Assembly (NCBI RefSeq): GCF_003391095.1
Contig: NZ_CP031447.1
Location: forward strand, 3,410,001 to 3,474,000
DNA length: 64,000 nt
Direction: 5' to 3'
Source of the DNA: Austwickia chelonae
GTDB lineage: Bacteria; Actinomycetota; Actinomycetes; Actinomycetales; Dermatophilaceae
In this document: positions 35,576 to 45,273 of the stretch, piece after piece
Layout of the letters: each line of letters opens with the position of its first letter
Position numbering within the stretch: the stretch's first letter is position 1
Position numbers and translations under genes: made by a program
Notes under the pieces: generated by a model
Told to the model about the DNA's origin: nothing
What the model saw: only the letters and a program-made list of their open reading frames with translations
Databases searched by the model: none

Positions 35576-36556
35576 ATGCCACGAGCCGTGAGACCCTTCC
35601 GAAACGAGCCCGACCTTGTCGACCCGACCCCACAAGTCGACCTCAGCACGCCCGTGATCACTGTTCTGCTGCTTTCGCTCGCCTCAGCGGCCTCGGCGGC
35701 CTGCTCCACCGTGGCCAAACACGCCAGCGCCCAGCGCCCCACCCCGGAGAGCCGTTTCGCCCAGGCGCTGCCACCCCTCCTGGCGACGATGATCGCCAGC
35801 CCGCTCTGGCTTCTCGGCCTGGTCTTCGACGTGGGCGGCATCATCCTCCAAGTACTGGCCTTGCGCTACGGCGACATCTCCGTGGTCCAGCCGGTGCTGA
35901 CCGCCTCCCTGCTGATCGCCTTGATCCTGAGCCGGTGGGTCTCCCGCATCCGCATCCGTAAGACCGAGATCGCATGGGGCCTCTGCTTGATCGCCGGGCT
36001 GGTGATCTTCCTGGCCTCCTCGGGGTCCTTCGGCTCCCACGGCGGAGAAGGCATCGGACGGACAGCGCCCGGCGTCACCCTCGGCGTGATCTCCCTGGTC
36101 GGTTGCGCCTTCTGCGCGGAGGTGGCTCGTCGTTCCACCGGGCGGCATCGCGCGCGGGCCCTGGCGGTCATCGTGGCGGTGCTGTACGTGGCGATGGCCG
36201 GGTTCATCAAGTCCAGCAGCCGCATCTTCGACGTGGAGGGACCCCTGTCGATGCTGCTCTCCTGGCAGCTGTGGGGCCTGGTCATCTGCGCGGCGACCGC
36301 CATGATCTGTCAACAGGTCGCCTACAGCGCCGCGCCTCTGGCCCAGAGCCAACCCGTCGTCGCTGCGCTCGACCCACTCTTCGCCGTCCTGCTGGGCGTC
36401 GTGGTCTACGGAGAGATGCTGCGTTACGGCCCGATGGACCTGATCGCTGAAGCCATCGGCCTCTCTCTGCTGCTGTCCGGGGTGGTAGGCATCAGCCGCA
36501 TCTCTGCCGATCAAGAGGACCCTCGACCGGAAACGGTGACGCTCGCGCCGAGATGA
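35576..36556 (+). CDS. DMT (drug/metabolite transporter) family membrane protein
   Basis: The protein has about 326 residues and roughly nine to ten membrane helices in the DMT arrangement of two related halves: GDISVVQPVLTASLLIALIL closes one half, and AYSAAPLAQSQPVVAALDPL with FAVLLGVVVYGEML the other. Family members move small metabolites or act as integrity factors for magnesium or lipids; no substrate is evident. The start is uncertain: the ATG at 35576 lacks a clear ribosome site and the frame is open to 35420. The first helix begins at about VITVLLLSLASAASAACSTV. A small stem at 36596-36620 follows the stop. Confidence 0.78.
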   Translation: MPRAVRPFRNEPDLVDPTPQVDLSTPVITVLLLSLASAASAACSTVAKHASAQRPTPESRFAQALPPLLATMIASPLWLLGLVFDVGGIILQVLALRYGDISVVQPVLTASLLIALILSRWVSRIRIRKTEIAWGLCLIAGLVIFLASSGSFGSHGGEGIGRTAPGVTLGVISLVGCAFCAEVARRSTGRHRARALAVIVAVLYVAMAGFIKSSSRIFDVEGPLSMLLSWQLWGLVICAATAMICQQVAYSAAPLAQSQPVVAALDPLFAVLLGVVVYGEMLRYGPMDLIAEAIGLSLLLSGVVGISRISADQEDPRPETVTLAPR

Positions 36557-36595
36557 CCGGTTCACGCAGATCACGGGGATAGCCTGAGATCGAAA

Positions 36596-36620
36596 GGTCA
36601 GGTCAGATCCCTACCTGACC
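36596..36620 (+). terminator. Short hairpin after the DMT transporter gene
   Basis: GGTCAGGT (36596-36603) pairs with ACCTGACC (36613-36620), an 8-bp stem with a nine-base loop, 40 bp after the transporter stop and 41 bp before the next start. It may be a terminator or part of the leader of the next gene. Confidence 0.45.
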
Positions 36621-36661
36621 GATGTCTGCGGCTGCGGGCATTCCGCGACGGAGGTCGACCG

Positions 36662-37102
36662 GTGACGTACTCCGAGTTCAGCGAGCACCAGCATGAGAAC
36701 AAAGCGGCCTGCCTCAAAGCTGCTTTCTGGCTGTACCTGGTGGCCGCGGTGATGTTGGCCTACATCGGGGCGCAGTCGCACCGGACGGGCAAGCCCTACC
36801 CCGGCATCGTCTACCTACCGATGGTCTCCTACTCCCTCGTCACGATCCAGTTGATCGTTCGGGCCCGTAGAGGCCAGATGTGGCCGCTGTCGGAACCCCC
36901 GGATCACGCCCCGATCTATCTCTGGGGAGTGGCACCGGCCTTCGGCCTGATCTGGCTGCTGACGACGGTCCCGAATCCACCTTCCTGGATCGCCCTACTG
37001 GCGGCGGTGCTGTCCATCGGGCCCATTCAGTGCCTCTTCATCGACATCGGGCTCCCCGGCTGGCGCTGGCAACGCAAGCGCCCCGGGAAACAGGACGGCT
37101 GA
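36662..37102 (+). CDS. Small four-helix membrane protein of unknown function
   Basis: A GTG with GGAGGT upstream opens a 146-residue protein with about four hydrophobic segments: FWLYLVAAVMLAYIGA, IVYLPMVSYSLVTIQLIV, APIYLWGVAPAFGLIWLL and WIALLAAVLSIGPIQCLFI. A charged N-terminus and a basic C-terminus (RWQRKRPGKQDG) suggest both ends lie inside the cell. I do not recognise a family. The neighbours (DMT transporter upstream, hydrolase convergent) give no strong hint. Confidence 0.65.
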   Translation: MTYSEFSEHQHENKAACLKAAFWLYLVAAVMLAYIGAQSHRTGKPYPGIVYLPMVSYSLVTIQLIVRARRGQMWPLSEPPDHAPIYLWGVAPAFGLIWLLTTVPNPPSWIALLAAVLSIGPIQCLFIDIGLPGWRWQRKRPGKQDG

Positions 37103-37148
37103 GCCCGCACGCCAACGCAGGCCCCGACCCACGGCGGACCCTCAGGAC

Positions 37149-38009
37149 TCAGACCACGGCGGACAAGACCGCCGAAGCCACCTCCTGCGGATGCTTCTCC
37201 GGCAGCCAATGATCGGCATCGAGCTCCACGAAACGGTACGGAGCATCCACGTACTGTCCTGTCCGATGGGCGGCAGCTCGTCCCAGGTAGGCGTCCCGCC
37301 GCCCCCAGACGTACGTCGTCGGCACCCGCACCGGCCCCAGCACCGGGGCCACATCCGGCGCCGGACGAGCCCACCTTCCCCGGTACCAGGCCAGACCGCC
37401 CCGCCACCCCTCCTCGGTGAGCAGACGAGAACGGTAAGCCTCCTCCTGCGCTGCCGGAAGACCGAAGCCGGACAACCCCCGACGGCGCACCCGCGCCGCC
37501 AGCAGACGCTCCGGCAACACCGGCACCTGCACCGCCGCCATGTACCAACTCTTCAACGCCTGGGTGGAATGCCGCATCGCCCACGCCAACGCCGCCGGAT
37601 GCGGAGTGGACAGCACGGTCAACCGCGACACCCTCCCCGGGTGACGGGTCGCCAGCTCCCAGGCCAGCGCCCCACCCCAGTCATGCCCGACGACGTGCGC
37701 CCGATCCACACCCGCCTGGTCCAGGAGCGCCAGGACGTCCTCGGCCAGTACCTCCAAGCGGTACGCCGAACGTCCCTGCGGCCGCGCCCCCGGCGAATAA
37801 CCTCGCAGATCAGGAGCCAACACACGGAAGCCCCCGTCGACCAGCAACGGAGTCACGCCTGTCCAGGCCCGCGAATCCTGCGGAAAACCATGCAGGAGCA
37901 CTGCCGTCCTGGCCGCCCCCTGCATGCCCTGCGTACCCAGCATGCCGTCCACATCACCGGCGCTGTCCCTGACGTCGAAGACCAAACCGTCCCTTGTGAA
38001 CTGCCTCAT
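37149..38009 (-). CDS. Alpha/beta hydrolase (epoxide hydrolase-like)
   Basis: The 286-residue enzyme has the alpha/beta hydrolase core with the oxyanion motif LLHGFPQDSRAWTGV, VLAPDLRGYSPGARPQGRSA, and the nucleophile elbow VVGHDWGGALAWELA. An aspartate nucleophile in GHDWGG is the mark of epoxide hydrolases and haloalkane dehalogenases. The C-terminal histidine is in LDADHWLPEKHPQEV. The frame is open up to 38582, but the family begins at MRQFTRDGL (ATG 38009), which I use. It is probably a single-gene unit. Substrate unknown. Confidence 0.85.
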   Translation of the reverse strand: MRQFTRDGLVFDVRDSAGDVDGMLGTQGMQGAARTAVLLHGFPQDSRAWTGVTPLLVDGGFRVLAPDLRGYSPGARPQGRSAYRLEVLAEDVLALLDQAGVDRAHVVGHDWGGALAWELATRHPGRVSRLTVLSTPHPAALAWAMRHSTQALKSWYMAAVQVPVLPERLLAARVRRRGLSGFGLPAAQEEAYRSRLLTEEGWRGGLAWYRGRWARPAPDVAPVLGPVRVPTTYVWGRRDAYLGRAAAHRTGQYVDAPYRFVELDADHWLPEKHPQEVASAVLSAVV

Positions 38010-38060
38010 AGGGATACTCAACCAAGTTCCAGCAGGCAGTGGACAGGGAACCCCTGAAAA

Positions 38061-38098
38061 GTCGGGGCCACCCGGTCCTCCACCCGGATGGCCCCGAC
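38061..38098 (-). terminator. Hairpin downstream of the DUF418 gene
   Basis: GTCGGGGCCA (38061-38070) and TGGCCCCGAC (38089-38098) form a perfect 10-bp stem, with a further CCCGG/CCGG pairing inside. It lies about 90 bp after the DUF418 stop and before the hydrolase start on the minus strand. Confidence 0.6.
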
Positions 38099-38188
38099 CC
38101 CGTCGAGTCCAGACACGCCACGCCAGCGACCTGTCTGCACAGGAACTGTCGACGGGTCCGGTGATCGACAGTTCCACCCCGACAGGCC

Positions 38189-39289
38189 TCAGTGCCTGGC
38201 GATCCCTGCCCAGGTCAGCCTCCGCCAAAGCTCTTCCATCGGCCCCTGCGAACGCCAAGCCAGCCAAGCTGTGCTCCATGCCCACTGCACCACGAGGGTG
38301 GCGGCGCACGCCCACATCGTGGCGTACCAGACGTCTGAGCCGCTGTCCGCAAGCCCCAAGGGGCCGAGCAGGTTGACGAAGGCCAAGATCGACAAGGTCG
38401 CCGTGAGGTAGTTCGTGAGCGCCATCCGCCCCAGCGGCGCGAAGACCGCGGTCAACACGCGCCGCACCCCCGGAATGCCCATCGCTGCGATCACCACAGC
38501 CGCGTAACACACCGCCATCAAGGCTCCAGCGACATGGGACTCCTTCGTGTAGCCGACATTGGCGGCGTTGAGCAACTGCCAACGCGCCATCGTCACCGCG
38601 AACGGCAGGGTCACGAAGAGCACCACCCAGCCGATCCAGGGGCGACGGTCCAACACCTGCGGGATCCCGTACAGGGTCATGGTGAAACCGAGTAGGAAGA
38701 AGCCAGGAATAGCGGCAATACCACCGTAATAAGCACCTGCCGGCACCAGCACCGATGCACCGGCCAGGACCAGCCAGCGCGGCAGCCAGGTGCTGGGAAC
38801 CAAAAGGGTCAACGCTGCGATCGAGTAGAAGAGCAGCGCCTCACCCGGTTGCAAGAACTGGTGGCCCAGCCCCAGCACGCCCAGGACGACGATGCGCTGA
38901 AGAAGAGCCCGGCGAGGCTGGGCCGACCGATTCCGGGCGCTCAACCACATCAGGCCGAAGCCCAGCCCGAACAGCCAGCAGAAGATGGGGAAGAACCGTT
39001 CCTGCACCCACAGGGCGAGGAACTCCTTCAACGGTTCGGGCATGGACCCGACGTCGTCATTGGAGGTCCACATCAGTATCCGGCAGTTCACGAAGATGAT
39101 CCCGCACAGTGCCACCCCTCGCAGCACGTCCATCCACCCCATGCGTGAGGTGTGCGCTGAGCGTTCGGCCAAAGCCCGACCGGCACCGGTACCCGGCATG
39201 TCCTCCGACGTGGATGTCACTTCCCCAGGCAGTTCGCCCCCCGAAACCGGACCGGCGGCATCCCGGCCGGACATACGCATCGCTGTCAT
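38189..39289 (-). CDS. DUF418 family membrane protein (YeiB-like)
   Basis: The protein has about 366 residues with a polar N-terminus of about 45 residues, then some nine membrane helices. The family landmarks are WMDVLRGVALCGIIFVNCRI at the start of the first helix and the C-terminal DUF418 block with FAPLGRMALTNYLTATLSIL and the tryptophan-rich end. Members are related to membrane acyltransferases, but their function is not established. I choose the ATG at 39289 because GAGGA precedes it; an upstream ATG at 39358 lacks a site. It follows a two-component system on the same strand and may be one of its targets. Confidence 0.82.
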   Translation of the reverse strand: MTAMRMSGRDAAGPVSGGELPGEVTSTSEDMPGTGAGRALAERSAHTSRMGWMDVLRGVALCGIIFVNCRILMWTSNDDVGSMPEPLKEFLALWVQERFFPIFCWLFGLGFGLMWLSARNRSAQPRRALLQRIVVLGVLGLGHQFLQPGEALLFYSIAALTLLVPSTWLPRWLVLAGASVLVPAGAYYGGIAAIPGFFLLGFTMTLYGIPQVLDRRPWIGWVVLFVTLPFAVTMARWQLLNAANVGYTKESHVAGALMAVCYAAVVIAAMGIPGVRRVLTAVFAPLGRMALTNYLTATLSILAFVNLLGPLGLADSGSDVWYATMWACAATLVVQWAWSTAWLAWRSQGPMEELWRRLTWAGIARH

Positions 39290-39412
39290 GTCCTCAAGCG
39301 TCGTCGGAAGCGCCGCTACGGCGCTCCGGCCGAAGGAACGATCTTCCTCAGGGCGCATCAGCCGAACAGCCGATCCCCCGGCGTGTGGGACAGCTCGCCT
39401 CGTCCGCCGAGT

Positions 39413-40057
39413 TCAGACCACCGATCCCGACTCCCACATGCGGGCCGCGATCTCCACCCGGTTCCGCACGCCCAGCTTCGTCTGGATGCTCCCCAGGTGG
39501 GTCTTCACCGTGCTCAACGAGATGACCAGTTCCTCCTGGATCTCCGCATTGGTCGCCCCGCGGGCCACCAGGCGGGCCACCTCGCGTTCCCGGTCGCTGA
39601 GCGAAGCCACCGACTGCACCACGTCCGGCGGAGCCTGCACCGCGGCTCCCCGTGTCCGCTCCAAAAGCGGCACCAGCAGCTTCGGCGAGATCAGAGCCTC
39701 CCCCGATGCGGCCGACCGCACCGCCGCGACCAACAACTCCGGCCCGGCATCCTTCAGCAGAAATCCCTGCGCACCGTACGACAAGGCCCGGTCCACGTAC
39801 TCGGTGTCCTCGAAGGTGGTCACCATCACCACTGCTGTCTGCTCCGACACCAGTCGGCACACCTCCAGGCCGTCCAGGCGCGGCATCCGGATGTCCAGCA
39901 GAGCGACCTCCGGCCGGTACCGGCGGATCGCCTCCACCGCTTCCACCCCGTCAGCGCACTGCGCGACGACGTCGACGCCCTCAGCCCGGTCGAGGATCAA
40001 ACCGAAACCGATACGTACCATCTCCTGGTCGTCGGCCAGCACCACACGGATCGTCAC
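39413..40057 (-). CDS. NarL/FixJ-type response regulator
   Basis: The 214-residue regulator has a receiver domain ([14 protein letters not shown], phosphorylated Asp in [13 protein letters not shown], later VTTFEDTEY and [11 protein letters not shown]) and a C-terminal LuxR helix-turn-helix ([20 protein letters not shown], then [20 protein letters not shown]). It is one base away from the stop of the upstream histidine kinase and is certainly its partner. It binds DNA after phosphorylation. The downstream DUF418 gene, 123 bp further on, is the closest candidate target. Confidence 0.94.
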   Translation of the reverse strand: MTIRVVLADDQEMVRIGFGLILDRAEGVDVVAQCADGVEAVEAIRRYRPEVALLDIRMPRLDGLEVCRLVSEQTAVVMVTTFEDTEYVDRALSYGAQGFLLKDAGPELLVAAVRSAASGEALISPKLLVPLLERTRGAAVQAPPDVVQSVASLSDREREVARLVARGATNAEIQEELVISLSTVKTHLGSIQTKLGVRNRVEIAARMWESGSVV

Positions 40058-40058
40058 A

Positions 40059-41378
40059 TCACACCCCGTTATTCCTGCCCTGGCCGGACAGCCTCAGCCA
40101 CCACCCCGGGCCTGCACCGTCGGGCCCCGCCCCCGAGGACGGCCCCGCACCACCTGTCGACATCGGCCCGCCGGCCGACCCTGTCTCGCCCAGCGGCAAC
40201 TGAGCGACGACAACCCACCCTCCACTCTCGTCCGGTCCTGCCTCGAAGCGGCCGCCCAACACCCGGCAGCGTTCGGCCAAAGCCAACAGGCCGCTCCCAT
40301 TCCCTTCCCCGGCACCAGCCGGTCGCACCCCGTCCTGTTCATCATCGTCCTGGGGCGGCGTGCCCCCCGAGTCGGCGACCCGGACCCACAGCTGGTCGCC
40401 GACGTCGGCGTCGACCCCGGTTTCCTCGCCCGCGATCCGGCAGACCTCCACGGCCACCCAATGCGCATCCGCTGCATGTCGACGCACATTCGTCAAGGAC
40501 TCCACCACCACCCGGTGGGCGGTCAGCAGCACCGGGGCCGGGCAGCCGATCACCGACCCGTCATCCACCCGATCATCCACCCGTGCCTGCGTCGTCGCTG
40601 CGAAAGCCGCCACCGACTCATGGAACTCAGCCGCTCCCTGGGTGCTTGGTCGCAGCGCCGGAGCACCAGGTTCACGCAAGGCCGACACCATCGCCCGGAT
40701 CTCGGTCAACGCCCGCGCCCCAGCAGCTTCGATCGCCCCGAACATCCGCGCATCCTGCTCGGAAGCTCCCGCGGCTGCCGCCTGGGCCAGGACCACGATG
40801 CCGGTGATCTCGTGGGCGACCACATCGTGCAATTCGCCGGCCATCTCCTGGCGCATCCGTGCCAAGGCCGACTGGCGGGCGACCTCCACCCGTAGGGTCG
40901 TGCTCCGCGCCTGCAACCCGATCGCGGTGGCAACGACCGATGACAGCGCCACCATCACCATCGCCAGCAGGACCTCGCTGTTTCCCCAGAACCCGACCGC
41001 GACCGTGACGACCGACAATGCCCCGGACCCGTACGCGACCGCCACCTGCCCCTTGGGCGCTTTCGGACCGTCGGTCCGGGCACACAACATCCCGGTCAAG
41101 ATCACCGTCACCCAGTCGATGGTCGGCAGCCACCGGACGAGTTCTTCTTGGAACGCAGCAAAGACCACAGCCGTCGCCAGACCCGCCAAGGTCAACACGA
41201 CCTCGCGGTCGGTCGGACGCATCGTGGGCCGGTCGTAGAGCTTCCGGACGAGCAATGCTCCGGCGATCCCTCCGGCCAGGTCCAGCAGGATCAGCGAAAC
41301 CTGAGAGTGGGTGACCAAGGTGAGCAGGAAGGCCTGGACCGCCGGACCCACCGTGACCACGAAGAGGAGTTTCCTCAC
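40059..41378 (-). CDS. Two-component sensor histidine kinase (HisKA_3)
   Basis: The 439-residue kinase has about five to six N-terminal membrane helices and then the HisKA_3 dimerisation helix [20 protein letters not shown] with the phosphorylated His in ELHDVVAH. A degenerate HATPase domain follows ([20 protein letters not shown] and [13 protein letters not shown]). A Gly/Ser-rich tail closes it. The start is GTG. TACACT lies eight bases upstream of it, which suggests a leaderless transcript. The sensing domain is only membrane helices, so the signal probably arises in or near the membrane. It is coupled to the NarL-type regulator that follows. Confidence 0.92.
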   Translation of the reverse strand: MRKLLFVVTVGPAVQAFLLTLVTHSQVSLILLDLAGGIAGALLVRKLYDRPTMRPTDREVVLTLAGLATAVVFAAFQEELVRWLPTIDWVTVILTGMLCARTDGPKAPKGQVAVAYGSGALSVVTVAVGFWGNSEVLLAMVMVALSSVVATAIGLQARSTTLRVEVARQSALARMRQEMAGELHDVVAHEITGIVVLAQAAAAGASEQDARMFGAIEAAGARALTEIRAMVSALREPGAPALRPSTQGAAEFHESVAAFAATTQARVDDRVDDGSVIGCPAPVLLTAHRVVVESLTNVRRHAADAHWVAVEVCRIAGEETGVDADVGDQLWVRVADSGGTPPQDDDEQDGVRPAGAGEGNGSGLLALAERCRVLGGRFEAGPDESGGWVVVAQLPLGETGSAGGPMSTGGAGPSSGAGPDGAGPGWWLRLSGQGRNNGV

Positions 41379-41428
41379 AGAGCCCGAGTGTAGGTCCCGT
41401 ATCTACGCGCTTGACGTGAATCGGATGT

Positions 41429-42112
41429 TCAGGGCATCAGCCGGTAACCCTGACCGGGCTCGGTGATCAAGTGCACCGGGTTCGACGGCTCCGGTTCGAG
41501 TTTGCGGCGCAGCTGGTTCGCGAAGACCCGCAGATAGTTCGATTCCCGCCGGTAGGTCGGCCCCCAGACCTCCGCGAGCAGTTCGGTCTGCGTCACCAGA
41601 TGCCCCGGCTCCCGGGCGAGAACGGACACGATCCGCCACTCGGTCGGGGTCAACCGGATCGGAGATCCAGCCGGGTCGACCGCACGACGTTCCGTGAAGT
41701 CCAGGACGAAATCCTGGCAGACGAACGGCGGCTGCCCGGAAAGCGTCTCGGCGTGAGCCCGACGCAATGCCGAACGGACCCGAGCCATCAGCTCGTCCAT
41801 CCCGAAAGGTTTCGTGACGAAGTCGTCGGCGCCCAGGTCGAGCGCCTCCACCTTGTCGTCCGATTCGTGCCGGGCGGAGAGCACCACCACGGGGATGCTG
41901 CTGCGGCGACGCAACCAGGCCAGAACCTCGACACCGTCCCGGTCGGGAAGCCCCAGGTCGAGGATCACCAGATCGGGTTGATCCTCCGCGATGGCCCGCA
42001 TCGCACTGCGGCCGTCCCCCACGATCTGCGGCTCGTACCCACGAGCCCGCAGGTTGATCCGCAAGGTACGGGCGATGGCCGGTTCGTCGTCGACGACGAG
42101 GATGCGAGTCAT
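41429..42112 (-). CDS. kdpE: KDP operon response regulator
   Basis: The 227-residue OmpR/PhoB-type regulator has a receiver domain (ILVVDDEPAIARTL, phosphorylated Asp in VILDLGLPDRDG, Lys in FVTKPFGMDEL) and a winged helix (LTPTEWRIVSVLAREPGHLV, LLAEVWGPTYRRESNYLRVF, EPGQGYRLMP). These are the KdpE variants. It receives phosphate from KdpD and activates the kdp operon under potassium limitation or osmotic stress. It is the last gene of the operon, one base after kdpD. Confidence 0.95.
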   Translation of the reverse strand: MTRILVVDDEPAIARTLRINLRARGYEPQIVGDGRSAMRAIAEDQPDLVILDLGLPDRDGVEVLAWLRRRSSIPVVVLSARHESDDKVEALDLGADDFVTKPFGMDELMARVRSALRRAHAETLSGQPPFVCQDFVLDFTERRAVDPAGSPIRLTPTEWRIVSVLAREPGHLVTQTELLAEVWGPTYRRESNYLRVFANQLRRKLEPEPSNPVHLITEPGQGYRLMP

Positions 42113-42113
42113 C

Positions 42114-44693
42114 TCAGCAACCGCCTTCCGACCGCCCGGCCTCGAGTTCCGGCCCCATCCGCACCGGCTCCCCCGGCAGGTCGATGGTCATGGTGAGACC
42201 GCCTCCAGGAGTGTCGTCGGCGGTGACCATCGATCCCATGCTCTCCGCCAGGCCGCGTGCCACCGCCAGCCCCAGCCCGACGCCGTCCCCCGCCGGGACA
42301 TCCCCCTGCCGTTGGAAAGGCTGGAAGATCCGATCGTGTTCGCTCCGTGGCACGCCGGGCCCGCTGTCGATCACCCGCACCTGGGCACGCCCCCCGACCC
42401 GAGCCACGTTGACCACCACCTGAGAACTACGCGGAGCATGACGCAGAGCATTCTCCACCAGGTTCGCCACCACCCGGTCCAACAGCCCCGGGTCGGCATA
42501 GGCCAAACACTCCCCCTGCTCCCACAACGCCACCCGCTCCGGCGCCGAGGACTCCTGCACCGTCGCCTGCACCGCAGCCACCGCGTCGAAGACGACCCGG
42601 TGCGGTCGCATCGCCCCTGTCTCCAGTCGGGACAGGTCAAGCAGGTTCCCCACCAAGGAGTCCAGCCGGTCCGTGGATTCCTCGATCGCCGCCAGCAGCT
42701 CCGCTTCGTCCTCATCGTTGAAGACGACCTCGTCGCTACGCAGACTCGACACCGCTGCCTTCACCGCTGCCAGCGGAGTCCGCAGATCGTGCGAGACCGC
42801 CGACAGCAGAGCCTGTCGGGCCCGGTTGTCCTGGGCCAAGGAGATCGCCGCTGCTTCCTCCACCCGTAACCGTTGCCGGGTCAGTACTGCGGCCGCGTTG
42901 GCCGCATATGCCGTCACCAAGGACTGGTCCTCAGCACACAGTTCCCGTCCCGACAACACCAGGGTCGTCTCGTCGTCGACCTGTTCATGAACAGTCGCCC
43001 CGGCGATGTCGCCCACGGTGAATCCGCCCACCGATGCCAGCAGCCGCACCCGGTCGTCCCCGGTCCCGGAACGGGACGTCGGCGAATGCACCACCGCACC
43101 GGCCCTCATCCCGAACATGTCCAGACATTCCTGCAGCAACAGCGGCAGCGGCTCCGTCGAGGACAATATGGCGTGGGTGACCCGGGTCAGGCTGGCGGCT
43201 TCACGCTGCGCAGCCGCCGCTTCGGCGGCCCGGCGAGCGCTGTGGTGCACGACCGAGGCCACGGCCGCCGATACCAGCAGGTAGACCACCAGCAGGATCA
43301 TGTTCACCGGTTCGGCCACGGTGAAGGTGCGCACGGGCGGGGTGAAGAACCAGTTGAGCAGCAGGGCCCCCAGCACCGAGCAGAGGAGGGCCGGTCCCAG
43401 CCCGCCCAGCAGCGCGACACCGACGGCGACCGCCAGGTACAACATCACGTCCAACGGCAGCTGGTGATATTCATGGGTCGCGACCAGCGCTGCGGTCAGC
43501 AGTGCAGGGGCGGCCACCGCGGAGGTCCACCCCATCCGTACTCGGGCCGGTCCCAGTCCTGCTCGGCGGCGTCGGCTCGCACCGCCTCCGGTGGCGGCCT
43601 GCGCGTGGGTGACCAGGTGTACGTCGATGTCGCCCGACCCGGCAACCACCCGGTCACCGACTCCTTCGGACCACAGGCGGGCCCATCGGCCACGGCTGCT
43701 CGCGCCCAGAACGATCTGGCTGGCGTTCACCCGCCGGGCGAAAGCCAGGATCGCTTCGCCGACGTCGTCACCGGCGACGGTGTGGAACTGTCCGCCGAGT
43801 TCTTGGGTGAGGGTGTGCCGGGCGGTGACTGTCGTCGCGTCCGAGCCGATCAGGCCGTCGCTACGTCGGACGTACACGGCGATCAGCTCGCCGCCGGCGC
43901 CGCGGGAGGCGATCCGGGCGCCCCGGCGGAGGACGGATTCCCCTTCGGGTCCTGCGGTCACGGCGACGACGACCCGTTCTCTGGCGGGCCAGGACGATCT
44001 GATCGCGTGATCGTCCCGGTAGCTCTCCAGTCGTTCGTCGACCCGGTCGGCGAGCCACAGCAGTGCCAGTTCGCGTAGTGCTGCGAGGTTTCCTGGACGG
44101 AAGTAGCTCGCCAGGGCGGCGTCGACCTTCTCCGCTTTGTACACATTGCCGTGGGCCATGCGCCGACGCAGGGATTCGGGGGACATGTCGACCAGTTCGA
44201 TCTGGTCGGCCCGACGGACCACCTCGTCGGGCACCGTCTCCTGTTGGCGTACCCCGGTGATCGCGTGGACGGCGTCGTTCAACGACTCCAGGTGTTGGAT
44301 GTTCACCGTGGAGACCACGTCGATCCCCGCCGTCAGGAGGACCTCGATGTCTTCGTAGCGGCGTCTGCGTGTCGATCCGGGCACATTGCTGTGGGCGAGT
44401 TCGTCGACGAGGGCGACCTGTGGGGCTCTGTCGAGCACGGCGTCGACGTCCAGTTCGGTGAACTCCACGCCCCGGTGGGTCAACACCTGCCGGGGCACCG
44501 TTTCGAGGCCTGAGGCCATCCGGGCCGTGTACGCCCGGTCGTGGGTCTCCACGAGGCCCACGACGACGTCGGCCCCTCGTTCGGCGCGGCGGTGTCCTTC
44601 ACCCAGCATGGCCACGGTCTTCCCGACCCCGGGTGCCGCTCCGAGATAGATCCTCAGCGTCCCTCGTCGCATCTTCCGATTCTCACCCGGCAT
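42114..44693 (-). CDS. kdpD: Potassium-sensing histidine kinase
   Basis: The 859-residue protein has the full KdpD order. First is the N-terminal KdpD domain with Walker A GAAPGVGKTVAML and VDELAHSNVPGS, then a universal-stress-like domain (VVAVTAGPEGESVLRRGARI), four membrane helices of the DUF4118 region, a GAF-like section, and the kinase core with SAVSHDLRTPLAAVKAAVSS (phosphorylated His), LVENALRHAPRSSQ and DGVGLGLAVARGLAE. It controls KdpE by sensing potassium and turgor. The ATG at 44693 overlaps kdpC by 11 bases. MRRGTLRIYLG at 44672 is where the family usually begins and is an equally good start. Confidence 0.95.
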   Translation of the reverse strand: MPGENRKMRRGTLRIYLGAAPGVGKTVAMLGEGHRRAERGADVVVGLVETHDRAYTARMASGLETVPRQVLTHRGVEFTELDVDAVLDRAPQVALVDELAHSNVPGSTRRRRYEDIEVLLTAGIDVVSTVNIQHLESLNDAVHAITGVRQQETVPDEVVRRADQIELVDMSPESLRRRMAHGNVYKAEKVDAALASYFRPGNLAALRELALLWLADRVDERLESYRDDHAIRSSWPARERVVVAVTAGPEGESVLRRGARIASRGAGGELIAVYVRRSDGLIGSDATTVTARHTLTQELGGQFHTVAGDDVGEAILAFARRVNASQIVLGASSRGRWARLWSEGVGDRVVAGSGDIDVHLVTHAQAATGGGASRRRRAGLGPARVRMGWTSAVAAPALLTAALVATHEYHQLPLDVMLYLAVAVGVALLGGLGPALLCSVLGALLLNWFFTPPVRTFTVAEPVNMILLVVYLLVSAAVASVVHHSARRAAEAAAAQREAASLTRVTHAILSSTEPLPLLLQECLDMFGMRAGAVVHSPTSRSGTGDDRVRLLASVGGFTVGDIAGATVHEQVDDETTLVLSGRELCAEDQSLVTAYAANAAAVLTRQRLRVEEAAAISLAQDNRARQALLSAVSHDLRTPLAAVKAAVSSLRSDEVVFNDEDEAELLAAIEESTDRLDSLVGNLLDLSRLETGAMRPHRVVFDAVAAVQATVQESSAPERVALWEQGECLAYADPGLLDRVVANLVENALRHAPRSSQVVVNVARVGGRAQVRVIDSGPGVPRSEHDRIFQPFQRQGDVPAGDGVGLGLAVARGLAESMGSMVTADDTPGGGLTMTIDLPGEPVRMGPELEAGRSEGGC

Positions 44694-45267
44694 GCCGGTG
44701 AGCCTGCGCTACAGCGATGTTCAGTTCTAGAACGTTCACTCGGGGCTGTCCGAGGAAGCCCAGCGAGCGGCCCTCGACGTGGGCATCGACCAAGCCCTGC
44801 ACCGCCGCCACCGGCAGCCCCCGCGCCGCAGCGACCCGCGGCACCTGCCAGCGGGCGTACTCCGGGCTGATCTGCGGGTCCAGGCCGGAGGCACTGGCGG
44901 TGAGCGCGTCTGCGGGGATGCCACCGGGCGCGTCGGGGTTCTCCCGTCGTAGTTCGTCGGCGCGGCGTTGCACGGCCCCTCGTTGTTCGGGCGACAGCGG
45001 TGACAGGTTGCTCCCTCCTGAACCCTCCCCGGAACGCCCGGGGTGTGAGGGCCGCGGCTGGAACCATTCGGCGCCAGGGCTGTCCTGGCCCAGGAGCGCG
45101 CTACCGGCGACCCGTCCCTCATGGACGACCGGTGAACCGTTCGCCCGGCCGGGCACCACCGTCTGCGCGACGGCGGTGATCACCAAGGGATAGACCACTC
45201 CTAGAAGAACCATGCAGCACAAGAGCATCCGCAGAGCGGCGCCCCACTGTCGTGACATTCCACGCAT
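44683..45267 (-). CDS. kdpC: Potassium-transporting ATPase subunit C
   Basis: The 194-residue protein has one N-terminal membrane helix (MLLCCMVLLGVVYPLVITAV) and an external domain with GSALLGQDSPGAEWFQPRPS, ADALTASASGLDPQISPEYA and the C-terminal VNVLELNIAVAQ. These are all KdpC hallmarks. It stabilises the KdpA-KdpB complex and helps in potassium binding. It starts six bases after kdpB and its end overlaps kdpD, so translation is coupled on both sides. Confidence 0.95.
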   Translation of the reverse strand: MRGMSRQWGAALRMLLCCMVLLGVVYPLVITAVAQTVVPGRANGSPVVHEGRVAGSALLGQDSPGAEWFQPRPSHPGRSGEGSGGSNLSPLSPEQRGAVQRRADELRRENPDAPGGIPADALTASASGLDPQISPEYARWQVPRVAAARGLPVAAVQGLVDAHVEGRSLGFLGQPRVNVLELNIAVAQAHRHAG

Positions 45268-45273
45268 GTCGGA